A stretch of 64,000 nucleotides of DNA from a beta proteobacterium AAP65 (lineage in GTDB: Bacteria; Pseudomonadota; Gammaproteobacteria; Burkholderiales; Burkholderiaceae_C): assembly GCA_001295865.1 (NCBI GenBank), contig LJHW01000004.1:124001-188000 (forward strand). The letters are read 5' to 3'. Shown in pieces: positions 1-6,690 of this stretch. A program made the translations under genes and the position numbers. Position 1 is the first letter of the stretch. Every line of letters begins with the position of its first letter. Below the pieces are notes generated by a model, which had not been told where the DNA came from, did no database searches, and was given only the letters and a program-made list of their open reading frames with translations.

Positions 1-228
1 GATCTGCGTGCCCTCGCGCCGGCGGCCGAGCACACCAGCCCGGTACAACGTGGCCAAGTGCTGCGACATGTTCGGCTGCGTGGTGTCGATCTGCGCGAGC
101 AGGTCGGACACGTTGCGCTCGCCGTTGCACACCGCGCTGATGATCTTCAGGCGGACAGGCGTCGACAGCAGTCCGAACAGCTCTGCGGCTGACTCGAACA
201 CCACGTCTTCTTCGCGTTCATTGCTCAC
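1..228 (-). CDS. ArsR-family transcriptional regulator (partial)
   Basis: Only the first 76 residues are visible; the gene runs off the left edge. The start is GTG at 228, with an AGAGGG ribosome-binding site about six bases upstream. The visible part has the ArsR/SmtB winged-helix layout: an amphipathic helix (ELFGLLSTPVRLKII, residues 16-30), then the helix-turn-helix around residues 40-62 (VSDLL...TTQPNMSQHL). Cys34 is the only cysteine seen. Persulfide-sensing ArsR proteins of sulfur oxidisers (SqrR, BigR, SoxR of sox clusters) use two cysteines, and the second would lie off the window. Position next to the sox genes suggests it represses them until reduced sulfur is present; this is inference. 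Confidence 0.8.
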   Translation of the reverse strand, partial: MSNEREEDVVFESAAELFGLLSTPVRLKIISAVCNGERNVSDLLAQIDTTQPNMSQHLATLYRAGVLGRRREGTQI

Positions 229-335
229 GGCGCCCTCTGTGGAATGCATCCGAGCATCACTTTATCAGCACACGCCGATGAGGCAACACAGGGTCGCGGG
301 GCCAGCCGTGCCCGCACCGTGCGGGCCCCCGGGCC

Positions 336-650
336 CTACTTGGCGCCGGCCAGCACCCAAGCGGCCAAGGTGTTCAGGTCGGCCTCGCTGAGCGCGGGCT
401 GCGGCGGCATCGGCACCGGGCCCCACTTGCCCATGCCGCCCTTGCGGATGCTGGCGGCCAGCGTGGCGGCCGCGTCTTTCTGGCCGGCGTACTTCTTCGC
501 GATGTCGGCATAGGACGGGCCGACGATCTTGCGGTCGGCCGCATGGCAGGCGGTGCAGGCGTTTTTGGTCGCCAGTTCGAGGTTAGCGAAAGCCGGCAGG
601 CTGGTGGCGCCCAGCGCGGCCACGGCAACGAGGGTGAAAACAGGTTTCAA
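336..650 (-). CDS. Small periplasmic class I cytochrome c, related to the SoxD C-terminal haem domain
   Basis: The product has an N-terminal signal peptide (LVAVAALGATSLPAFA), one haem motif (CTACH) and a distal methionine region (GPVPMPPQ), as in small c551/c552 electron carriers. The TTG at 650 is chosen as start because GGAG lies six bases upstream and the signal peptide begins there. An upstream start at 698 would add 16 unrelated residues. The mature part closely matches the last 77 residues of SoxD (13 kb away), sharing CTACH, KIVGP and the WGP-PMPPQ segment, so it is a paralogue of that domain. It probably shuttles electrons between Sox enzymes and the terminal oxidase; the partner is inferred. 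Confidence 0.85.
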   Translation of the reverse strand: MKPVFTLVAVAALGATSLPAFANLELATKNACTACHAADRKIVGPSYADIAKKYAGQKDAAATLAASIRKGGMGKWGPVPMPPQPALSEADLNTLAAWVLAGAK

Positions 651-693
651 GGCAACTCCAGGCAAGGGGGGAACTTGCAAATAGCTTTTTATG

Positions 694-710
694 AGCAATC
701 AATGATATTC
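694..710. promoter_or_regulatory. Candidate operator/promoter motif shared with soxB upstream region
   Basis: The sequence AGCAATCAATGATATTC lies in the gap between the small cytochrome c (start 650, minus) and the YeeE gene (start 784, plus). Almost the same sequence (AGCAATCATTGATATGA) sits just upstream of soxB at 8437-8453. The core ATCA(A/T)TGAT is palindromic, which suits a dimeric ArsR-type repressor. Binding by the nearby ArsR protein is inference. Confidence 0.35.
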
Positions 711-783
711 AGATCGTTTGACGGACAACCCCGGGTCAACCCCGAGCGCGGGCCGGCCCCCGCCGCCGCGCCACAATTCGGGG

Positions 784-1899
784 ATGGAAACAGTCGACAT
801 CCCCGGTCTCACGAACCAGGTGCTCTGGGCTTCACTGGCCCTGGCGGTGGCCTTTGGCGCCGTGGCGCAGCGCACGCGTTTTTGCACCATGGGCGCCATC
901 GCCGATGTGGTGAACATGGGCGACTGGGAACGCGCCCGCATGTGGGCGCTGGCCGTGGCCGTGGCCGTGCTCGGCTTCAACGGCATGGTGGCCGCAGGCT
1001 GGGTGCAGGCCAGCAACAGCATCTATGCCGCGCCGCGTGTGCTGTGGCTGTCGGCGCTGCTGGGCGGGGCGATGTTCGGCTTCGGCATGGTGCTGGCCTC
1101 GGGCTGCGGCAGCAAGAACCTGATGCGTATGGGCAGCGGCAACCTCAAGGCCCTGGTGGTGATGCTGGTGCTGGGGCTGGCGGGCTACGCCACGCTGCGC
1201 GGCATCACAGGGGTGCTGCGGGTCAACACGGTGGAGCACGTGCACTTTGAACTCGCCACGGGGCAAGACCTGCCCTCGATGGCGGCCGCCGCCTTCGGCC
1301 TGCCCGGGCCCATGCTGGCTTTGGCGCTGGGCGCCGCGCTGGCGCTGGTGCTGCTGGTGTGGGTGCTCAGCAAGCCCGAGGGCCGCAGCGGTGAGGTGCT
1401 CGGGGGCGGCATCGGCGTCGGTGCGGTGATCGCCGCCACCTGGTGGGTCAGTGGCAGCCTGGGCTTCGTGGCCGAAGACCCCAACACGCTGGAGCCCGCT
1501 TTCCTGGGCACGAATTCGCGCCGCATGGAATCGCTGAGCCTGGTGGCGCCGGTGGCCTATACGCTGGATTGGCTGCTCTTTTTCAGCGACACCTCGCGCA
1601 CCCTGACGCTGGGCATCCTCAGCGTCGTCGGCATCACGCTGGGGGCCTTCATCGTCTCGGTGCTCGACCGCAGTTTCCGCTGGGAGGGATTCGGCAGCTT
1701 CGAAGACCTGGCCAACCACCTGGTCGGCGCCACGCTGATGGGCGTGGGCGGCGTCGTGGCCATGGGCTGCACCGTGGGCCAGGGGCTCTCGGGCGTGTCG
1801 ACCTTGTCGCTGGGCAGTTTCATCGCCCTGGCCGGCATCGTGGGCGGCGCGGTGGCGGCGCTGCGTTACCAGGTCTGGCGCATCGAGCGTTCGCTCTGA
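784..1899 (+). CDS. YeeE/YedE-family membrane transporter (thiosulfate/sulfur uptake)
   Basis: A 371-residue, very hydrophobic protein of the YeeE/YedE (TsuA-like) family, whose characterised members import thiosulfate. It has the duplicated family layout and three conserved cysteine sites: QRTRFCTMG near the N-terminus, GMVLASGCGSKN, and AMGCTVGQGLSG near the C-terminus. In TsuA such cysteines relay the sulfur anion through the pore. Start ATG at 784 is chosen because family members begin at this point; the frame is open further upstream to a TTG. It is divergent from the small cytochrome c gene and convergent with the thioredoxin-like gene. A second paralogue lies at 5062. Substrate is inferred from the family and the sox context. 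Confidence 0.87.
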   Translation: METVDIPGLTNQVLWASLALAVAFGAVAQRTRFCTMGAIADVVNMGDWERARMWALAVAVAVLGFNGMVAAGWVQASNSIYAAPRVLWLSALLGGAMFGFGMVLASGCGSKNLMRMGSGNLKALVVMLVLGLAGYATLRGITGVLRVNTVEHVHFELATGQDLPSMAAAAFGLPGPMLALALGAALALVLLVWVLSKPEGRSGEVLGGGIGVGAVIAATWWVSGSLGFVAEDPNTLEPAFLGTNSRRMESLSLVAPVAYTLDWLLFFSDTSRTLTLGILSVVGITLGAFIVSVLDRSFRWEGFGSFEDLANHLVGATLMGVGGVVAMGCTVGQGLSGVSTLSLGSFIALAGIVGGAVAALRYQVWRIERSL

Positions 1900-1908
1900 A
1901 GCCGCGCT

Positions 1909-2469
1909 TCAGCGCGCCGGCAGGGCCAGACGCGCCAGTGCCATCACGTCGTCGGCACTCATCTCGCCGGGGATGGCCTGCTGCAGCCGGCCGTCGGCCC
2001 CCACGGTGCAGGTCATCGGGATAACGCGGCGCGCGGTGAAGCGTTCGCGCAGGGCTGCACCATCGGCCACCACCGTGAAGCCGTAGCCGGTTTGCTGCAG
2101 GTAACGCTGCACGTCCGCGGCCTGGCGGTCCAGCGCCACGCCCAGGATGCGCAGGCGCGCAGGGTCGACACTGCGATGCAGCCGGTCGAGATGGGCGTTG
2201 TGGCGGCGGCAATAGCCGCACCAGGTGGCCCAGAACACCACCACCGCGGGCACGCCGGCCCAGTGGGCAGGCGGCAGTTCTTGGCCCTTGACGCTTCGTA
2301 GCCATGGCCAATCGATGGGGCGATCGCCGCTTTTCGCGACGCTGGAGAACTCGGGCGCCGAGGCCAGGGCCGCCCCGGGCCAGCCCGCCGCGCCCAGCAC
2401 GCCGGCGGCCAGCGCCGGCAGGCAATCACGGCGGCGCCAAGCCGCCCTGGGGGCTTCGCCCGCGTTCAA
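1909..2469 (-). CDS. TlpA/SoxW-like periplasmic thioredoxin-fold protein
   Basis: This thioredoxin-fold protein has the active-site motif WATWCGYCRRHN, followed by the usual cis-proline region (ARRVIPMTCTV). The N-terminus carries a twin-arginine-like signal (RRRDCLPALAAGVLGAA), so it is probably exported. The TTG at 2469 is used because it places the signal near the start; a GTG at 2511 is an alternative. In sox loci a thioredoxin of this kind (SoxW, paired with the membrane protein SoxV/CcdA) keeps the SoxYZ carrier cysteine reduced. No SoxV is visible here, so its electron donor is unknown. It is convergent with the YeeE gene and divergent from fccA. Confidence 0.8.
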   Translation of the reverse strand: MNAGEAPRAAWRRRDCLPALAAGVLGAAGWPGAALASAPEFSSVAKSGDRPIDWPWLRSVKGQELPPAHWAGVPAVVVFWATWCGYCRRHNAHLDRLHRSVDPARLRILGVALDRQAADVQRYLQQTGYGFTVVADGAALRERFTARRVIPMTCTVGADGRLQQAIPGEMSADDVMALARLALPAR

Positions 2470-2632
2470 CGCAGGCCCTGCAGCTGCCTTCAGAATGCGT
2501 GGTACGGCCACCGTCGCACCGTCAGGGAATACGCTTGATTTGCATGCACGAATATATGCCGAGAATGTCTGCGTGCGCGATGAGGTCCGCCCCCAAGCGC
2601 CGCACCCCCCATACGCACAGGAGACAACCCCG

Positions 2633-2941
2633 ATGAAGCTCTGGAAGACCGCCGCCACCCTGGCGCTGCTCGCCGGCCCTGCCGCCGTGCTGGCCCAGGA
2701 CGCCCTGCTGGCCCGCAACCTGGCCGCCACCTGCGCCAACTGCCATGGCACCAACGGCCAGGCGCGTGGCGACATGAAGCCGCTGGCGGGCCTGCAGGCC
2801 GAGAAGATCGTGGCCATGCTGAACGACTACAAGAGCGGCGCCCTGCCCGCAACCATCATGCACCAGATCGCCAAGGGCTACACCGACGAGCAGATCAAGC
2901 TGATCGCCGGCCATTTCGCGGCCCAGAAGCCCAAGCAATGA
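2633..2941 (+). CDS. fccA: Flavocytochrome c, cytochrome subunit (FccA/SoxE-like)
   Basis: A 102-residue monohaem cytochrome c: signal peptide to about residue 22 (AVLAQ), haem attachment CANCH at residues 34-38 and a probable distal methionine at 76. An AGGAGA ribosome-binding site precedes ATG 2633. The next gene encodes the FAD subunit of sulfide dehydrogenase, and the two genes are tightly coupled, so this is read as the electron-accepting haem subunit. Some FccA proteins are dihaem; this one is the short single-haem type. It passes electrons from sulfide (or Sox-bound sulfane in the SoxEF naming) to soluble cytochromes in the periplasm. Confidence 0.85.
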   Translation: MKLWKTAATLALLAGPAAVLAQDALLARNLAATCANCHGTNGQARGDMKPLAGLQAEKIVAMLNDYKSGALPATIMHQIAKGYTDEQIKLIAGHFAAQKPKQ

Positions 2942-2958
2942 GCGGCCAGGAGAACCCC

Positions 2959-4251
2959 ATGCGCGAACCATCCACCCCCCTGCTCCACCCCACGCGCCGC
3001 CGCCTGCTGGCGGGGGCCGCTGCCGTTGGCGGCCTGGCCTTGGCCGGCTGCGCCACAGGCGGCGCCACGGGCCCGTCCATCGGCCGCGTGGTCATCGTCG
3101 GCGGCGGCTTCGGCGGCGCCACCACCGCGCGCTACCTGCGCCTGTGGGGCGGCAACGTTGACGTCACGCTCGTCGAGCGCAACCCGAACTTCATCTCCTG
3201 CCCGATCAGCAACCTCGTGATCGGCGGCCAGAAGCAGATGGCCGACATCACGCGCGGCTACGAGGGCCTCAAGGTCCTGGGCGTGAAGTTCGTGCAGGGC
3301 GATGTGGTGGCCGTCGACGCAGCCGCGAAGAAGGTGCGCCTGGCCAGCGGCGCCGAGTTGCCCTACGACCGCCTCGTGCTCTCGCCCGGCATCGACTTCA
3401 TGAACGAGCAGGTCGGTGGCCTCAGCGCCGCCATCGACAGCGGCGCTGCCGTGCACAGCTGGAAGGCCGGCGCCCAGACGGTGGCCCTGCGCAAGCAGCT
3501 CGAAGCCATGCCCGATGGCGGCGTGTTCGCGATGAGCATTCCCAAGGTGCCCTACCGCTGCCCGCCCGGGCCCTACGAACGCGCCTGCATGGTGGCCAGC
3601 TACCTGAAATCGGCGAAGCCGAAATCGAAGGTGCTGGTGCTGGACGCCAACCCCGAGATCCAGTCGAAGAAGGCACTGTTCGAAAAAGCGTGGTCGCAGC
3701 ACTACGCCGGCCTGATCGAGTACCGCCCGAACGCCGAGCTGAAGGAAGTGGCCGGCAAGGTCGCGAAGTTCGACTTCGAAGACGTGAAGGCCGATGTGCT
3801 GAACATCATCCCGCCGCAGCGGGCAGGCGATATCGCACGCACGGCCGGCCTCATCAACATCAACAACCGCTGGGTCGGTGTGGACTGGCTCACGATGGAG
3901 GCCACGGCCGCCAAGGGCATCCACGTGCTGGGCGATGCCACCTTCTCGGCGCCGGCCATGCCCAAGAGCGGCCACATGGCCAACCAGCACGCCAAGGTGG
4001 CGGCGGCGGCCATCATCCAGTTGCTCAAGGGCGAAGCGGTCAGCGCCACACCGGTGGTGATGAACACCTGCTACAGCTTCGTGACGCCCAAGGACGTGGT
4101 CCACGTCGCCTCGGTGCACCAGTACGACGCGAAGGACAAGACCTTCAAGACCGTACCGGGTTCGGGCGGCGTTTCGGCCGGCGCCAACCAAATTGAAGGC
4201 CGCTACGCGCTGAGCTGGGCCGACAACATCTGGAACGACATGCTGGCCTGA
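2959..4251 (+). CDS. fccB: Flavocytochrome c sulfide dehydrogenase, FAD subunit (FccB/SoxF)
   Basis: A pyridine-nucleotide-disulfide-type flavoprotein of 430 residues, oxidising sulfide to sulfur in the periplasm. It shows a Tat signal (TRRRLLAGAAAVGGLALAG), the FAD-binding motif VVIVGGGFGGATTARYL at about 44-60, and the family redox cysteines in RCPPGPYERAC and NTCYSF, equivalent to the catalytic disulfide pair of FccB. The ATG at 2959 is preferred because AGGAG lies six bases upstream; an in-frame ATG at 2938 overlaps the fccA stop. Translation is probably coupled to fccA. Sulfide:quinone reductases share the fold, but the Tat signal and cytochrome partner support FccB. Confidence 0.92.
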   Translation: MREPSTPLLHPTRRRLLAGAAAVGGLALAGCATGGATGPSIGRVVIVGGGFGGATTARYLRLWGGNVDVTLVERNPNFISCPISNLVIGGQKQMADITRGYEGLKVLGVKFVQGDVVAVDAAAKKVRLASGAELPYDRLVLSPGIDFMNEQVGGLSAAIDSGAAVHSWKAGAQTVALRKQLEAMPDGGVFAMSIPKVPYRCPPGPYERACMVASYLKSAKPKSKVLVLDANPEIQSKKALFEKAWSQHYAGLIEYRPNAELKEVAGKVAKFDFEDVKADVLNIIPPQRAGDIARTAGLININNRWVGVDWLTMEATAAKGIHVLGDATFSAPAMPKSGHMANQHAKVAAAAIIQLLKGEAVSATPVVMNTCYSFVTPKDVVHVASVHQYDAKDKTFKTVPGSGGVSAGANQIEGRYALSWADNIWNDMLA

Positions 4252-4254
4252 CCC

Positions 4255-4280
4255 AGGGTCCGCCCGTGAGGGCGGACCCT
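4255..4280 (+). terminator. Hairpin after fccB, likely terminator
   Basis: An 11-bp perfect GC-rich stem (AGGGTCCGCCC / GGGCGGACCCT) with a GTGA loop begins four bases after the fccB stop codon. There is no T-tract, so it may be a 3' stabilising hairpin rather than a strict intrinsic terminator. Confidence 0.5.
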
Positions 4281-4304
4281 GCGGACCTAGCCAGAGCCGC
4301 GGAT

Positions 4305-4373
4305 CCGGCTTTGCCGGTCCGCAGGCGAGCGGCCCCCTCGGGGGGTAGCGAGCGCCAGCGAGTTTGGGGGCCC
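4305..4373. repeat. Dispersed palindromic (REP-like) intergenic element
   Basis: Between fccB and the c4-type cytochrome gene is a block with GGCCCCC...GGGGGCC complementary ends around GTAGCGAGCGCCAGCGAG. Elements with this sequence style are, as I recall, common between genes in Burkholderiales. Only one copy is evident in this window, so the repeat status rests on recall and on its palindromic form. Confidence 0.4.
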
Positions 4374-5014
4374 TATCTCAATCCGCTGAGGTAGGCGGCG
4401 ACGGCCTTCATCTCGAGTTCGCTGAGCTTGCTCGCGATGCCGTGCATCACGGCGTTGTCGTTGGTGCGCTCGCGCTTGTTGAAGGACTTGAGCTGGTTCT
4501 CGGTGTACTGCGCATGCTGGCCCGCCAGGCGCGGCAGTGTTTCGGTGCCATATGCGTTGTTGCCGTGGCAGGTGGCACACGATGCCACACCGCTCCAGGG
4601 GTTGCCGCGCAGAAAGATGAAGCGGCCGACCTGCGCCAGCTCGGGGTCTTCCACCGTGTGCCCGTGGGTCGGGCGGGTGGCAAAAAAGACGCCCAGGGCC
4701 TGGAAGTCTTCAGCGCTCAGGCTCTCCACCATCGGCTGCATGGTGCTGCTCTTGCGCTTGCCTGACTTGTAGTCGGCCAGCTGCCGCGCCACATAGGCCG
4801 CATTCTGGCCGGCCAGGCGCGGGAAGGCGGGGCTGGAACTTTCGCCATCGCCGCCATGGCAGATGAAACACTGGCCCTGCACGATCTCGGTGGCACGCGC
4901 TGGGGGCTCTGGCGGGGTGGCCGCCCAGGCAGGCAAACCGGCACAGGCAGCGGCCAGCACGCATGCCTGCAAAACACGTTGGAAGCGGGGGCGGCAGGAA
5001 GGCGCTCGGCGCAT
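4373..5014 (-). CDS. Dihaem cytochrome c4-type protein
   Basis: A 213-residue exported protein with signal peptide (ending near AWAATPP) and two tandem class I haem domains: CFICH at 49-53 and CATCH at 146-150. Each is followed by the c4 signature PRLAGQ. This is the cytochrome c4 layout (about 190-210 residues), a periplasmic carrier feeding terminal oxidases. It is the last gene of the minus-strand run soxC to here, about 50 bases after the second YeeE gene, so it probably takes electrons from SoxXA/SoxCD or FccAB. That assignment is from context. Confidence 0.87.
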   Translation of the reverse strand: MRRAPSCRPRFQRVLQACVLAAACAGLPAWAATPPEPPARATEIVQGQCFICHGGDGESSSPAFPRLAGQNAAYVARQLADYKSGKRKSSTMQPMVESLSAEDFQALGVFFATRPTHGHTVEDPELAQVGRFIFLRGNPWSGVASCATCHGNNAYGTETLPRLAGQHAQYTENQLKSFNKRERTNDNAVMHGIASKLSELEMKAVAAYLSGLR

Positions 5015-5061
5015 GGTGAAACCTCAGGACAACAAAAGGGGCCCGGCGCCTTGCGGCAGGC

Positions 5062-6162
5062 TCAGGCGGTGGACAAGGGGCTGGGTGCCTGCGCGGGTGT
5101 GTCGGGCAGGGCACTGGCCGGTGGCTGGTCGATGAGCCGGTCGGTCAAGGCGGCACCGGCCCACATGGTGCACAAGGTCACCCACGAGGTCATCGTGAAC
5201 ACCGCTGCGCCCGACAGGCCGGCACCCACGGCACAGCCGCCGGCCAGCATGCCACCGAAGCCCATGGCCATGGCGCCCACGATGTAGCGGCGCATGCTGG
5301 CGCCGCCCTGGAATCCTTCGAGCTTCAGTTCACCGAACAGCGCCGCGGCGATGAAGGAACCGAGAAACACGCCGGGCACGAGGCCGAGGTCGAAGGTCCA
5401 GGGTTTGTCGGTGACGAAGAGCACACGGTTCAACACGTCGGCCGAGGGGCCGGTGAAGCTCAGCGCCTGGATGGGATGCGGGTCGAAGGCGCGCTGCATC
5501 ACTGCGAAGGTGAACCACCAGGCCGCCGCCACGGCCAGGCCCACGCCCATGGCCCCGGCCCAGCCCCACACCGGCACCTTCTGCCGCCGCGCCCAGAAGA
5601 TGGCCGCCAGCAGCCACACGGCGGCAAAAGCGAGCGCGCCCCCGTGGCCGATGCCGGTGCGTGCGATGAGATCACGTGCCGTGCCACCTTCCACCGTCCA
5701 CCAGCTGGCGATCTCCAGGCGCAGCGGCGAGAGCGCGCCCGTCAGCGCCGCCTGCGCCGTGACGGCGAACACCAGGCCGGAAAGCACCGAGCGCAGGTTG
5801 CCTTGTGCCGCCAGCACCAGCAGCCGGCTGGAACAGCCGCGCGCCAGCACCATGCCGATGCCGAAGAGCAGCCCGCCGATGGCCGCCCCCGAGAGGCTGC
5901 CCCGTGCGGAGATCTGACGCGCCGAACTGGCGTCGAACCAGCCGGCCCAAGCGAGCAGCTGTGTTGCGCCCACAGCGGTGGCGAAGGCGAAGAGCCACAC
6001 GGTGAGCTTGCCGCCCATCTGGTTGCGCGCGAACTCGATCACCGCCGAGCGCAGGCAAAACCGCGAGCGCTGGGCCATGAAGCCGAACACCAGGCCGATG
6101 CACAAGGCCCCCAGGGCCAAGGTGGCCGGCTCGCCCAGCCTCTCGATCAGATCGTCAAGCAT
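5062..6162 (-). CDS. YeeE/YedE-family membrane transporter, second copy
   Basis: A 366-residue polytopic membrane protein with the same family marks as the copy at 784: QRSRFCLRSA, GMVLARGCSSRLL and LAGGCAVGAGLSG, keeping all three conserved cysteines. Overall the two copies differ widely, so this is an old duplication or separate acquisition. Start ATG 6162 has GGAGGGAT ten bases upstream; a GTG directly before it is also possible. It follows the DsrE-like gene by about 45 bases, and DsrE plus YeeE pairs are frequent in sulfur-oxidation loci. Likely imports thiosulfate or another sulfur species. Confidence 0.85.
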   Translation of the reverse strand: MLDDLIERLGEPATLALGALCIGLVFGFMAQRSRFCLRSAVIEFARNQMGGKLTVWLFAFATAVGATQLLAWAGWFDASSARQISARGSLSGAAIGGLLFGIGMVLARGCSSRLLVLAAQGNLRSVLSGLVFAVTAQAALTGALSPLRLEIASWWTVEGGTARDLIARTGIGHGGALAFAAVWLLAAIFWARRQKVPVWGWAGAMGVGLAVAAAWWFTFAVMQRAFDPHPIQALSFTGPSADVLNRVLFVTDKPWTFDLGLVPGVFLGSFIAAALFGELKLEGFQGGASMRRYIVGAMAMGFGGMLAGGCAVGAGLSGAAVFTMTSWVTLCTMWAGAALTDRLIDQPPASALPDTPAQAPSPLSTA

Positions 6163-6208
6163 CACAGGTCATCCCTCCAGGGGTGCCAGTGTCGGCCGCC
6201 TGCCTGCT

Positions 6209-6625
6209 TCAGGGCTTGATGTAGGCGAAACCTTGCTTCTGCAGCTTGGTCAGGCGCACCACGCCCGAGGGCGTGAAGTCGGCCTCCTGGATGAACTGCT
6301 CCTTCTTCAGGTTGCGGTTCTTCAAGGTGATCTCGCAGACCTCGAACTTCACGCCACGGGCCACCAGGGCCGCCACGGTGGCGGCAAACGGCGACTCGTT
6401 GCGGTCCTTCATGCCTTCCATCAGGAAGTCGACCCCGAACGCATGCGCCACCACCGTCACCTTGGCCGTGGGGTCGGTGTCGAGGTGGTTGCGGATGTTG
6501 CGCAGCGTGCTCAGGGCCTGGCTGGCGGTGTCGTTGATGTGGTAGACCACGGTGTCCTGGGCGGCCGCCAGGCCGGTGCAGGCCACCAGGGCCAGGGCGA
6601 TGAAGGTCTTGCGCAGTGTCAGCAT
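6209..6625 (-). CDS. Exported DsrE-family protein
   Basis: A 138-residue protein: signal peptide (LALVACTGLAAAQ) followed by a DsrE/DsrF fold domain, with VVYHINDTASQAL at the first strand and the family cysteine (Cys97) in KFEVCEITLKN. Cytoplasmic DsrE proteins relay sulfur on such a cysteine; this exported subgroup is often found beside sox and YeeE genes, and its job is unproven. It lies between soxB and the second YeeE gene in the same direction and is probably co-transcribed with them. A periplasmic sulfur-binding role linked to the transporter is a reasonable inference. Confidence 0.82.
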   Translation of the reverse strand: MLTLRKTFIALALVACTGLAAAQDTVVYHINDTASQALSTLRNIRNHLDTDPTAKVTVVAHAFGVDFLMEGMKDRNESPFAATVAALVARGVKFEVCEITLKNRNLKKEQFIQEADFTPSGVVRLTKLQKQGFAYIKP

Positions 6626-6690
6626 GTTGTTGTCTCCTGGGTGTGTGATTTTTCGGGGCGTCGATCAACTCTGAACGGCGCGGAACAGCC

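Noticed and set aside
718-783. N-terminal extension of the first YeeE protein from an upstream TTG
   Set aside because: The added residues are Pro-rich and unlike the family, and homologues start at the ATG used (784).
2225-2632. Upstream extension of fccA
   Set aside because: It would run through the thioredoxin gene region and lose the signal peptide; ATG 2633 has a good ribosome-binding site.
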